NCBI RefSeq assembly: GCF_900168295.1
Contig: NZ_FVZL01000018.1
Location: forward strand, 1-64,000
Source: Arthrobacter sp. P2b
Lineage (GTDB): Bacteria; Actinomycetota; Actinomycetes; Actinomycetales; Micrococcaceae
Direction: 5' to 3'
Length of the DNA stretch: 64,000 nucleotides
Within the stretch, counting starts at the first letter, position 1, and the number at the start of each line of letters is the position of its first letter. Under the pieces are notes generated by a model that did no database searches, was not told where the DNA came from, and worked only from the letters and a program-made list of their open reading frames with translations. This document shows, piece after piece, positions 52,952 to 61,099 of this stretch. A program made the position numbers and the translations under genes.

Positions 52952-54555
52952 GCGGACACCTCGCTCTGCAGCAGGTCCGCGCCGGTGCGGCGCAGGAGCC
53001 CGATGATCTCGGCGATGTCCTCGAGGGTGGCCTCGGCGTTGAGGAGGGTGAACTTCAGGTAGTGGCGGCCGCCCACCTTGGTGCCGGCCACCACGGCCTC
53101 ACCGGAGGCGAAAACGGCGGCACGGATGGCCGGGTTGAGGACGTCGGCGGTATCTTCCGGGAGCCGGACGCCGTCGACGACGGGACGGTACCTGAACACC
53201 AGGGTGCTCAGCTGGGGTGCAGCGGCAAGTTCGAAGTCGTCGTCGGCAGCCAGGAGCGAGCCGACGCGGGCGGCGAGGTCGATCGCCTCGTCAAACAGCG
53301 CGCCGATGGCGTCGGCACCCATGATCCGCAGGGTGAGCCACAGTTTCAGGGCGTCGAACCGGCGGGTGGTCTGGATGCTCTTGTCCACCTGGTTGGGGAT
53401 GTCCGCCAGTGCCGCGCTTTCCGGGTTCAGGTAATCGGCGTAGTAGGTGATGTGGCGCAGCATGGCGGACTCGCGGACCAGGAGGGCGCTCGAGCTTACC
53501 GGCTGGAAGAAGGTCTTGTGGAAGTCAACGGTGACTGAGTCCGCCAGGCGGGTTCCGTCCAGCAGGTGGCGGTAGCGCCCGGAGACCATCAGCCCGCCGC
53601 CGTATGCGGCGTCGATGTGGAACCAGGCCCTGTAGGCACGGGCCAATGCGGCGAGTTCGGCGAGCGGATCCACGGCGCCGAAATCGGTGGTTCCGGCGGT
53701 TGCAACCACGGCCATCGGTGTCAGGCCGGCATCCCTGGCTGACGCCATGGCCTCAGCGAGCGCGGCCGGGTCCATCCGGTGATCGGGCGTGCAGGGAACG
53801 GTGATGACGGCGTCGAAGCCGAGGCCCAGCATGGAGGCAGACTTCTGGATGCTGAAGTGGCTGTCCTCGGAGGTGAAGATCCGCAGCGTATCCAGCAGGG
53901 CCGGAAGGCGGAGCCCGCTTTGGGCGGGCTCCCGGCGGAGGCCGGCTACGGCGTGGTTGCGCGCGATCAGCAGGGCCTGGAGGTTGGACTGGCTGCCGCC
54001 GGACGTGAAGATGCCGTCCGCGTTGTCACCGAGGTGCAGCCGCTCTGCTGCCCAGTCGATGAGGCGCCGTTCGATCATGGTGGCCCCGGCGCTCTGGTCC
54101 CAGGTGTCCAGGGAGGAGTTCACGGCGGACAGGATGGCCTCTCCCACCAGTGCGGGGATTACCACGGGGCAGTTCAGGTGGGCTGCGTACTTTGCGTCAT
54201 GGAAGTAGATGGCGTCCCGCAGATAAACGGTTTCGAGTTCCTGCAGCGCGGCCGCCGTGTCCGGCAGCGGGGTATCCAGGTCCACCGCGCCCACGCGCGC
54301 CTTCATTTCGGAAGGCCCGACGCCGGTAAAGGGCCGGGTGGTCCGTTCCAGCTTGGTTGCCACTGCGGTGACGCCCTGCAGCACCTGCGCCACGTAGCGG
54401 GGTGAGTTCCTGGCGTTGAAGAGATGGTTGGTTGCCCCCAGCGCGAGCTCCACCCGCGAGCCGAAATCCTGCCCCGGCGGATCCTGTTTGGCATGGACTT
54501 CGCTGTTGTGCGGGTCATGCACGTGTAACTCGTCAAGGCGGGGCATCAGCGACAC
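52948..54555 (-). CDS. desA: PLP-dependent lysine decarboxylase (DesA-like)
   Basis: A 535-residue group II decarboxylase: DGIFTSGGSQSNLQALLIARN (PLP phosphate site), AWFHIDAAYGGGLMVSGRYRHLLDG (Asp that pairs with the PLP nitrogen) and Lys347 in SVTVDFHKTFFQP (Schiff-base lysine). It makes cadaverine from lysine as the first step of desferrioxamine synthesis. The GTG start at 54555 follows GAAGGATGACCA. It is the first gene of desABCD, behind iron-box-like sequences. Confidence 0.95.
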   Translation of the reverse strand: MSLMPRLDELHVHDPHNSEVHAKQDPPGQDFGSRVELALGATNHLFNARNSPRYVAQVLQGVTAVATKLERTTRPFTGVGPSEMKARVGAVDLDTPLPDTAAALQELETVYLRDAIYFHDAKYAAHLNCPVVIPALVGEAILSAVNSSLDTWDQSAGATMIERRLIDWAAERLHLGDNADGIFTSGGSQSNLQALLIARNHAVAGLRREPAQSGLRLPALLDTLRIFTSEDSHFSIQKSASMLGLGFDAVITVPCTPDHRMDPAALAEAMASARDAGLTPMAVVATAGTTDFGAVDPLAELAALARAYRAWFHIDAAYGGGLMVSGRYRHLLDGTRLADSVTVDFHKTFFQPVSSSALLVRESAMLRHITYYADYLNPESAALADIPNQVDKSIQTTRRFDALKLWLTLRIMGADAIGALFDEAIDLAARVGSLLAADDDFELAAAPQLSTLVFRYRPVVDGVRLPEDTADVLNPAIRAAVFASGEAVVAGTKVGGRHYLKFTLLNAEATLEDIAEIIGLLRRTGADLLQSEVSA

Positions 54556-54591
54556 TGGTCATCCTTCGGTCAGCGGTTTTTCTTGGATTGC

Positions 54592-54623
54592 AAAGGCAAG
54601 CCTTACTTAGGTGAACCTTTTAA
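54592..54623. promoter_or_regulatory. Overlapping DtxR/IdeR-type iron boxes
   Basis: AAAGGCAAGCCTTACTT (from 54592) and ACTTAGGTGAACCTTTTAA (from 54605) both resemble the actinobacterial iron box TTAGGTTAGSCTAACCTAA and share bases. They lie 37-68 bp upstream of the desA GTG, where a DtxR/IdeR/DmdR repressor with Fe(II) would block the promoter. Iron repression of desABCD is therefore likely. Confidence 0.75.
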
Positions 54624-54820
54624 TCAAACTTTTGTGTTGTATTTCTCTGGAGCCGCAGAAACCAGGGGTTTTCGAAGTCGCCGGGGAGTCATTGACTGGC
54701 AGGCCGAAGCGTTCTGCTGCAAAATACCCCGCACCCTGCAGGCGCCGGAGGCTGGAGGATGCTGGGCTAGGCTGGGGTTTCCGGCAGCCGGGCCGGGGCG
54801 CAGAAATGCAAGGGGGAAGC

Positions 54821-55167
54821 ATGGGACAGCAACCATCCGGAGCCAACGGGTTCCGCGAAGTGGACCGCGACGGCAACCCCGTCGATGAAGACCATCTCCC
54901 CGGCGCCACCGGAGACTTCGGCAGGGGCAACGCGCTCGCAGTCAACCCGTTCATCGCGGCCCTGTGGCTGCTCACCATCCTGCTCATCGGCGGCGGAGCG
55001 CGGTTTTCCTCAATGCGGACTCCATGGTGGGGCCGTCGGCGGGAGGCGGGATGCCGACGTCTTTCCTGATCTTCACCTTTGCGCCCTACGCGCTCTTCGC
55101 GGGGCTTGCAGCCCTTATCAGCCTGCTGTTCTGGCACGCGCTGCAGTGGCAGAAGCGGCGCGGATAG
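54821..55167 (+). pseudogene. Small membrane-protein gene split by a frameshift
   Basis: Frame one gives MGQQPSGANGFREVDRDGNPVDEDHLPG... up to the helix NPFIAALWLLTILLIGGGA, then loses its sense near 55000. A frame shifted by -1 continues VFLNADSMVGPSAGGGMPTSFLIFTFAPYALFAGLAALISLLFWHAL and stops at 55167. Together they make one plausible two-helix membrane protein of about 115 residues. The break is within GGCGGAGCGCGGTTTTCC (about 54993-55008). There is no good slippery heptamer, so a mutation or a sequencing error is more likely than programmed shifting. ATG has GGGGGAAGC upstream. Confidence 0.7.
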
Positions 55168-55284
55168 GTGAAGCAGGCTACGCAGCCACCCGCAAGACAC
55201 GTCACCAAAACCCATTCGGCGTGACACCGGATCCGCTAACGCGGGGTGTGCCCTGGACCACAAGCTGATTTGCGTGACGATTAG

Positions 55285-55296
55285 TAAGCATGCTTA
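55285..55296. promoter_or_regulatory. Perfect 12-bp palindrome TAAGCATGCTTA, second copy
   Basis: It is identical to 16502-16513. It lies 89 bp upstream of the small gene at 55385 and is followed by GGTATTGGGGTAA, so it may be in that gene's promoter. Confidence 0.35.
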
Positions 55297-55384
55297 GGTA
55301 TTGGGGTAAATGAACCTCCGCAAGCAGTTCGCGGCGGAGCTGCCAACGCCGGCAGCTTCGTGAAGAAGCCCAAGGATGAACATC

Positions 55385-55753
55385 ATGACCAGCGTTACAG
55401 AAGATCACTTGACGGCGTTTGGGGAACGCACAGAGGGAGCATTGGCTCCCGTCGGAACCAACGGGCCCGTGGACGTGGGGCTTCTGTTTACCCTGAACTC
55501 GCGGATGCATTGCCGCACCCCGATGCAGCGCATCGATCCCGACGAACTGCCCGTACGGCAGCCTGTCTACGTTGACGGGACAGGAGTGGTTCCCCTCGGT
55601 GCAGGTGCCGCCGCCGGCAACGTCGTGACCTACCGTTGCGCCTGCGGCTTTACCATCGATGATCCCGCAGCTGATGCCGCCTGCTTCAACGCAACCGAAT
55701 TCACTTCAACCCCGTTCAACCCGGCGGCGGGCGGTCACGCCCTGGCCAGCTGA
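55385..55753 (+). CDS. Hypothetical protein
   Basis: A 122-residue soluble protein starting MTSVTEDHLTAFGERTEGALAPVGTNGPVDVGLLFTLNSRMHCRTPMQRIDPDELPVRQPVYVDGTG. It has scattered cysteines (MHCRT, YRCACGF, AACFNA) that could bind metal, but no known pattern. ATG at 55385 follows CAAGGATGAACATC; an ATG nine bases earlier is less likely. It is a single gene with the TAAGCATGCTTA palindrome in its upstream region. Function unknown. Confidence 0.65.
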   Translation: MTSVTEDHLTAFGERTEGALAPVGTNGPVDVGLLFTLNSRMHCRTPMQRIDPDELPVRQPVYVDGTGVVPLGAGAAAGNVVTYRCACGFTIDDPAADAACFNATEFTSTPFNPAAGGHALAS

Positions 55754-55829
55754 CTGGCACTGGAGCTACCGGCAGCTGCAGGCACTGTTCCCGGACTGTG
55801 CGGCTACCGCCGTTCCCAATGCGCTGCGG

Positions 55830-56786
55830 CTACCGCGCGTAGGCCCTGGCCTCCTGCACGGCCTGCCGTGTATCAGCAAGAACCAGATCAGCATTGATGG
55901 CGGCGGCGGCCCGCAGGCCGGCTGCCGCCGCCGTCATCACCTGGGCCGAGACGTCCGTGGCATTGCCGGCGGCCCACACCCCGGGGCAGGACGTGCGCCC
56001 GGATTCATCCGTCTCCAGGCAGGTGCCCTCCCCCTCGTCCAGGCCGCAGGGTTCAAGCCCAAGGCGCTGGAGCATATTCGCTTTGCTGACGGTTGCGGGA
56101 CTGACGGCCAGCACATCCAGCGGGACAACGGAACCGCCGTCGAGCACCACCCCCACAAGCCTGTCGTTGTCGGTCTCCAGTCGTTGGACCCTTCCGTCCA
56201 CCACACGGACATCCCGGACACGCAGCTGCTCTTCCTCTTCCGGGCTCAGGGACAATGCGCCGTTGAGGAGCAGCGTCACGTCGGGGCTCCACTGCCGGAA
56301 GGTCAGCGCCTCAGGAACGGCGTTGGAGTCCGATGCCAGGATGCCGATCCGCTGGTTCCGGATTTCCCAGCCGTGGCAATACGGGCAGTAGAGGACGTCC
56401 CGCCCCCAGCGTTCCGCCAGGCCGGGAAGCTCCGGCAGTTCGTCGGTGATCCCGGACGCGATCAGCAGGCGCCGGGCAGCAATGGTGGAGCCGTCCTTGA
56501 GGCTGAGAATGAAGTTGCCGCCGTCGCGGCTGGCTGAGGTCACGAAACCCTCAATGGCCGTGCCGCCATACCGGGCAAGCTCCTCCCTGCCCGCGGAAAC
56601 CAGCTCCTTTGGGCTCATGCCCTCGCGGCTGAGGAAGCCATGCACCCCCTCCGCCTTCAGGTTCCGCTGCTCCCCTGCATCGACCACCACAACGGAGCGC
56701 AAGGCCCTGGCCAGGGCAACGCCCGCGCTCAGCCCCGCCGGTCCGCCGCCGATAATTGCCACGTCGAACAGTTCCCCGTGAACCAT
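55830..56786 (-). CDS. NAD(P)/FAD-dependent oxidoreductase, thioredoxin reductase-like
   Basis: A 318-residue flavoprotein: DVAIIGGGPAGLSAGVALARAL (FAD), VLYCPYCHGWEIRNQRIGIL with a Cys134-Pro-Tyr-Cys137 redox pair, and CPGVWAAGNATDVSAQVMTAAAAGLRAAAAIN at the C-terminus. The CPYC motif and size match thioredoxin-reductase-like proteins of actinobacteria, whose partner is often unknown; the classic TrxB motif is CATC. ATG at 56786 follows GGGAGGGACTAT. Confidence 0.9.
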   Translation of the reverse strand: MVHGELFDVAIIGGGPAGLSAGVALARALRSVVVVDAGEQRNLKAEGVHGFLSREGMSPKELVSAGREELARYGGTAIEGFVTSASRDGGNFILSLKDGSTIAARRLLIASGITDELPELPGLAERWGRDVLYCPYCHGWEIRNQRIGILASDSNAVPEALTFRQWSPDVTLLLNGALSLSPEEEEQLRVRDVRVVDGRVQRLETDNDRLVGVVLDGGSVVPLDVLAVSPATVSKANMLQRLGLEPCGLDEGEGTCLETDESGRTSCPGVWAAGNATDVSAQVMTAAAAGLRAAAAINADLVLADTRQAVQEARAYAR

Positions 56787-56873
56787 ATAGTCCCTCCCGG
56801 CCTGCCATCGGCTGCTTTCCTGCAGATGGATTACCCGATGGGGCCGGCCTCTAACGGCCGGGAGATTTTTTCG

Positions 56874-57200
56874 TCACTCAGGCCAGTCGACGAACTGTTC
56901 GTACCCCTCGTGCTTCCGTAGGTAGCCGGCAATGAACGGGCAATGCGGGACGATGCGTTTACCGGTGGCCACCACATCATCCAGGGCGAAGTGCGCCAGG
57001 ACTTTTCCCAGGCCCCGGCCTTCGAAGTCCGGCCCCGTTTCCGTGCGGATGAAGTCGATGTGTCCGGGAAGGTCCTCGAAGAAGGACTGGACGGCCAGCG
57101 TGCCGCCCACCAGCAGTTCGTAGCGGTGCTGCGCATCATTGCGCCGCAGCATGACATCCGGCGTGAACTTATCCTCGGTGGACATCGTGTTCTCGGTCAT
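56874..57200 (-). CDS. GNAT family N-acetyltransferase (YjdJ-like)
   Basis: A 108-residue short GNAT domain: AQHRYELLVGGTLAVQSFFEDLPGHIDFIRTETGPDFEGRGLGKVLAHFALDDV, with the acetyl-CoA loop GRGLGKVL, then KRIVPHCPFIAGYLRKHEGYEQFV. This is the compact YjdJ/Gtn-10-like family, whose substrate is not known. Starts at 57200 or 57185 are possible. It lies 87 bp upstream of the CPYC reductase on the same strand. Confidence 0.88.
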   Translation of the reverse strand: MTENTMSTEDKFTPDVMLRRNDAQHRYELLVGGTLAVQSFFEDLPGHIDFIRTETGPDFEGRGLGKVLAHFALDDVVATGKRIVPHCPFIAGYLRKHEGYEQFVDWPE

Positions 57201-57282
57201 GGTTCGACATTGGCACTACTTCATCCTGCTGGCAATGCCCCCGCAGCAAGACTAGGGCTACGAAAAAAGTGCATGCCGGTGC

Positions 57283-57702
57283 TTACAGCACCACCGCGAG
57301 GAGGCCCAGGACGACGGCGAGGAGCGGCGTGGCGCCCTGGGTCACGGCCGCGCGGAGGTACTTTTTGCCGGTCAGGGCGAGGACCAGTGCGGCGAGGACC
57401 ATCGAGCCGCAACTGGCGAAGACCAGCGTCCAACCCACTGTGGACTGCCCGGCTGTGGACTGCGCTGATCCTTCGGGTGCCAGCGCGACGCAGCCGATGC
57501 CGATGAAGGCGCCGATGGCCAGGAAGAGGTTGTAGAAGCCCTGGTTGTAGGCGAGCGGCCTGGTGGTCTCGGCGTCGGACTGGGAGGCAACCCCAAAGCG
57601 CTTCCAGGTGGCCGGCCGGGTCCAGGTCAGGGACTCCATGGTGAAGATGAAAACGTGGAGGGCGGCAGCGAGGAAGGCAAAAAGGAGGGAGGCCAGGATC
57701 AT
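57283..57702 (-). CDS. DUF1304 family membrane protein
   Basis: A 139-residue protein with four membrane helices. It starts MILASLLFAFLAAALHVFIFTMESLTW, followed by NQGFYNLFLAIGAFIGIG, both signature parts of DUF1304 (YqjF-type) proteins of unknown function. It sits between the acid-sugar operon (58 bp downstream of the aldolase stop) and the GNAT gene and could be read from either. Confidence 0.9.
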   Translation of the reverse strand: MILASLLFAFLAAALHVFIFTMESLTWTRPATWKRFGVASQSDAETTRPLAYNQGFYNLFLAIGAFIGIGCVALAPEGSAQSTAGQSTVGWTLVFASCGSMVLAALVLALTGKKYLRAAVTQGATPLLAVVLGLLAVVL

Positions 57703-57760
57703 TGCTTGATCCTAGCCTCCCTGCCTTATGGCGCCCTTACGGTAGCCGCAGTGCAGTCCG

Positions 57761-58612
57761 TCAGCGCGTCAGCATGCCCAGCGCAGCCGTGGCGAATCCT
57801 CCGGCAGACCGGTTCCAGTGGCCCAGCAGTGCCTGCAGGTTTTCGCCGTCGGCGCGGTGCGCCGGCAGCTGTTCCTGCAGGGTGGCCAGCACGCCGGTAC
57901 GGAGCTCGGTGTTGAAGTTGACCTTGCCCACGTTCATGGACGCCGCCTTCACCAGTTCCTCCGCCGGGATGCCGGAGGCGCCGTGCAGCACCAGGGGAAT
58001 GTGGGTCCGCACGGCGATGTCCTGCAGCACGTCCCACCGCAACTGCGGTTCTCCCTTGTACTTGCCGTGCACGTTGCCCACGGCCACGGCCAGGAGCCCG
58101 GCTCCGGTGCGGGAGACGAAGTCTTCCACCTGGGCAGAGTCGGTCAGGCCGGCCACGGAAACACCGGCCTCATCCGCACCGAAGGCGCGGTCCTCGTCGC
58201 CGGCCAGGCCGCCAAGTTCCGCTTCAAGCACGACGTCGGGGCCCAGCAGTGCGCGGGCGTTCCGGACCAGCGCGATGTTGTCCTCGTAGGGAAGGGAGGA
58301 ACCGTCGGCGAGGACGGAATCCGCCCCGGCCGCGACGGCGTCGGCCATCACTGCAAGGTCCGAGGCGTGGTCCAACTGCACCGCCACAGGCACGGACGCC
58401 GCATCCGCCAGGCCGCGGAGCGCTGCGATCAGCCGCAGGCCGTTGGGAGTAGCAGCGGTTTTGGGCGCCACCAGCAGTATGACGCCGCGGCCGGACTCCT
58501 CTGCAGCGCCCACGACGGCCAGGGCGGTGGTGAAGTCGTAGCAGGTGAAGGCCGGGACAGCCGAGCCCTGCTGCAGGGCGGAAGTGACAAGCTGGTCCAG
58601 TCGGGTGCGCAT
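57761..58612 (-). CDS. Class II (zinc) ketose-bisphosphate aldolase, GatY/KbaY type
   Basis: A 283-residue TIM-barrel enzyme: VPVAVQLDHASDLAVM (Zn His and Asp), VLEAELGGLAGDED (Glu), VGNVHGKYKG (Zn His) and LVLHGASGIPAEELVKAASMNVGKVNFNTEL (Zn His plus phosphate-binding residues). It cleaves or forms a bond giving dihydroxyacetone phosphate. ATG overlaps the GntP permease stop (TGATG). In this operon it may act on the phosphorylated acid-sugar product, which is not the usual step for this pathway. Confidence 0.93.
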   Translation of the reverse strand: MRTRLDQLVTSALQQGSAVPAFTCYDFTTALAVVGAAEESGRGVILLVAPKTAATPNGLRLIAALRGLADAASVPVAVQLDHASDLAVMADAVAAGADSVLADGSSLPYEDNIALVRNARALLGPDVVLEAELGGLAGDEDRAFGADEAGVSVAGLTDSAQVEDFVSRTGAGLLAVAVGNVHGKYKGEPQLRWDVLQDIAVRTHIPLVLHGASGIPAEELVKAASMNVGKVNFNTELRTGVLATLQEQLPAHRADGENLQALLGHWNRSAGGFATAALGMLTR

Positions 58613-60030
58613 CAGACGGTGAGTCCGCCGGTAACGATCCAGACCAGGAACGTGAGCGCGAACCCGGCCAGGCCCAGGACAGTGGTGAGCACAGTCCAGG
58701 TCTTGAGTCCGTCTGCCACCGACAAGCCGAGGAAGCGCGTCACGATCCAGAAGCCGGAGTCATTGACGTGGCTGAGCCCAAAGGCGCCGAAGCCCATGGC
58801 CACCAGGATGAGTGCCGTCTGGAACGGTGAAAAGCCGCCGTCCGCCACGGAGGCTGCCAGCAAGCCGGAGGTGGTGATGATGGCCACCGTTGCAGACCCC
58901 TGCGATGCCCGCAGGATGGCTGCCAGGACGAAGGCCATCACGATGACCGGGAGGCCGGCAGTCTGCAGGCCTTCTGCAAGGGCCTTGCCGATGCCGGATA
59001 CAGTCAGGACCTTGCCGAAGACGCCGCCGGCACCGGTGACGAGGATGACGATGGCGGTGGGAGCCAGCGCGGAGTCCATGACCTCACCGGTGTGCTGGGA
59101 GGACCAACCGCGGCGGATGCCCAGGAAGTAGTAGGCCAGGCCCAGCGCGGTGAGGAGTGCAATCAGCGGCGCTCCGATGAATGCGGCCAACTGGGAAGCG
59201 AAGCTGTCCTTGGGCAGGATCACTGCGCCCACCGTGCCCACCATGATCATGAGGATCGGAAGGACAATGAGGGTGATGATCATGGTCGGGCTGGGAGCCG
59301 TCTTGACCTGGCTCTTGACGGCGACGTTGGACGTGCCCTGCGCAGCTTCCTGCTCGACCTGTGAAGTGCCGGTACCAAAGAGGCGGAACTGCTCGGCCGT
59401 GGCGGGCAGCATGGCGAAATCACGGCGGTTGAGCCTGCGGGCAACGAAATAGCCCAGGACGCCCACTGGGATGCAGAGGGCGAGGCCGATGATGGTGGTC
59501 CAGCCGATGTCTGCGCCCAGGATTCCGGCACCGCCAACAACGCCGGGGTGCGGCGGGACAACAACATGGATGGCCAGCATGATGCCGCCGACGGGCAGGC
59601 CGATCTTGACCGGGTTGACGCCGGCAGCCTTGGCGAAACCGTAAATGATGGGAATCAGGATGATGAATCCGACGTCGAAGAAGACCGGGATTGCCAGCAG
59701 GAAGGCGGCGGAGGTCAGGGCGGCAATGACGCGGCGGGGACCGAGCAGCTGGGTGAATTTGCCGGCCAGTGACTGTGCGCCGCCGGAAATCTCGATCATC
59801 TTGCCCAGCATGGCGCCGAGGCCCACCAAAATGGCGACGGACCCAAGGGTGCCGCCCATGCCTTCTGTGACGGTCTTGATGACGTCCGGCAGCGGGATGC
59901 CTGCCACCAGCGCCACGGAGACGCTGACCACGAGCAGGGCAAGGAAGGCGGGGATCTTGAACTTTATGACGGCCACGAGCAGCAGGGCGACGCCCGCAAC
60001 TGCGATGGCCAGGAGAGCTAGTGCGCTCAT
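58612..60030 (-). CDS. GntP family gluconate/acid-sugar:H+ symporter
   Basis: A 472-residue carrier with about 12 to 14 membrane helices and family signatures IPDVFFDVGFIILIPIIYGFAKA-like (IPVFFDVGFIILIP) and VVPPHPGVVGGAGILGADIG. It brings in gluconate or related acid sugars with protons; the flanking kinase and dehydrogenase suggest threonate, erythronate or a similar C4 acid. It is the third gene of the operon, coupled to the aldolase. Confidence 0.94.
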   Translation of the reverse strand: MSALALLAIAVAGVALLLVAVIKFKIPAFLALLVVSVSVALVAGIPLPDVIKTVTEGMGGTLGSVAILVGLGAMLGKMIEISGGAQSLAGKFTQLLGPRRVIAALTSAAFLLAIPVFFDVGFIILIPIIYGFAKAAGVNPVKIGLPVGGIMLAIHVVVPPHPGVVGGAGILGADIGWTTIIGLALCIPVGVLGYFVARRLNRRDFAMLPATAEQFRLFGTGTSQVEQEAAQGTSNVAVKSQVKTAPSPTMIITLIVLPILMIMVGTVGAVILPKDSFASQLAAFIGAPLIALLTALGLAYYFLGIRRGWSSQHTGEVMDSALAPTAIVILVTGAGGVFGKVLTVSGIGKALAEGLQTAGLPVIVMAFVLAAILRASQGSATVAIITTSGLLAASVADGGFSPFQTALILVAMGFGAFGLSHVNDSGFWIVTRFLGLSVADGLKTWTVLTTVLGLAGFALTFLVWIVTGGLTV

Positions 60031-60080
60031 CGTGTGTCTCCTTTGACGTCGCTAGTTAAGCCTAGCGAGCTGGGTGTGTA

Positions 60081-60112
60081 CGACGGCGGCGGAGGGGGGA
60101 CCGCCGCCGTCG
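60081..60112. repeat. Perfect 12-bp hairpin between operon genes
   Basis: CGACGGCGGCGG (60081-60092) pairs with CCGCCGCCGTCG (60101-60112) with an 8-nt loop. It lies in the 106-bp gap between the dehydrogenase and the GntP permease and may stabilise or partly end the upstream mRNA. Confidence 0.6.
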
Positions 60113-60136
60113 CACGTTGAGGGGGGAGGTGGGTTG

Positions 60137-61036
60137 CTACTTGGTGCGCTTGGTAGGGGCGACCACCTTGATGACGGCGGAGTCATCGGCGGCGGCGAGG
60201 CCCTGGGCCTGGCCCAGGAGGTAGAGCTGCTCCGCTGCCGCAGCCACGGGGGCTGCGAGGCCGGCGGCGCGGGTGGCTTTGCCAACGATGCCCATGTCCT
60301 TGACGAAGATGTCCAGGCGGGACAGGACCTCGGCGCCTTCCTCGGTGTAGGCCTCGAGGATTCGGGGCCCACGGTTGGACAGCATGAACGAGCCGGCGGC
60401 ACCGGCTTCGAGGGCGGCGAGGGTCTTGGCCTGGTCCAGTCCCAGGGCGTCCGCGAGGGCCATGGCCTCGGCTGCGGCCGCGATGTGGACACCGCAGAGG
60501 AGCTGGTTGACGGTCTTGAGGGCCTGGCCATCGCCCGGCTTGTCACCCACCACGGTCAGCGTGGAGGCCAGGAGTTCAAGGGCGGGAGCAGCCTTTTCGC
60601 GGGCTTCGGGGGAAGCGCCCACCACGATCAGCAGGTCGCCTTCGCCGGCGCGCTTGGGGCCGCCGGACAGCGGGGCGTCCACCAGTTCGACGCCGTATTC
60701 GGCCAGCTTCTCCACGGTGGCGGGGATGGCTTCGGTGCCCACGGTGCTGCCCAGGATGACCACGGCGCCGCGTTCCAGCACGGAGGCCACGCCGTTCTCG
60801 CCGAAGAGGACGTCGTTGAGCTGTTCGCCATTGCGGACGGCGAGCAGGACGGCGTCGGCGCCCTTGGCCGCTTCGCGGGCGGTAGCGAAGGTGGCGATGC
60901 CGGCTTCTTCGGCGAGCTTCAGGCGGGGTTCGGCGATGTCGAAGCCGTGGACGGTCAGCTGGCTGGCGAGGCGGGTGGCCATAGGCAGCCCCATGGCGCC
61001 GAGGCCCAGGACGGTGACGGTGTAATTGCTGGTCAT
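60137..61036 (-). CDS. ltnD: 3-hydroxyacid dehydrogenase, L-threonate dehydrogenase (LtnD)-like
   Basis: A 299-residue beta-hydroxyacid dehydrogenase: VTVLGLGAMGLPMATRLA (NAD site), LVDAPLSGGPKRAGEGDL (substrate loop) and DGQALKTVNQLLCGVHIAAAAEAMALA (catalytic Lys). In the pathway it oxidises C2 or C3 of a four-carbon acid to a keto acid for the kinase. ATG at 61036 has GGAG upstream; an in-frame ATG at 61048 is an alternative. The exact acid is inferred from neighbours. Confidence 0.9.
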   Translation of the reverse strand: MTSNYTVTVLGLGAMGLPMATRLASQLTVHGFDIAEPRLKLAEEAGIATFATAREAAKGADAVLLAVRNGEQLNDVLFGENGVASVLERGAVVILGSTVGTEAIPATVEKLAEYGVELVDAPLSGGPKRAGEGDLLIVVGASPEAREKAAPALELLASTLTVVGDKPGDGQALKTVNQLLCGVHIAAAAEAMALADALGLDQAKTLAALEAGAAGSFMLSNRGPRILEAYTEEGAEVLSRLDIFVKDMGIVGKATRAAGLAAPVAAAAEQLYLLGQAQGLAAADDSAVIKVVAPTKRTK

Positions 61037-61099
61037 GGTGTTCTCCATTGAATTGAATAGGGGCCACGCTCGCCGGGTTCCCTGGCCGAGCTTGCGAGG

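Noticed and set aside
54993..55008. Programmed -1 frameshifting in the small membrane-protein gene
   Set aside because: The zero-frame codons CGG TTT TCC do not form an X XXY YYZ slippery heptamer, and no obvious downstream pseudoknot is seen; mutation or sequencing error is simpler.
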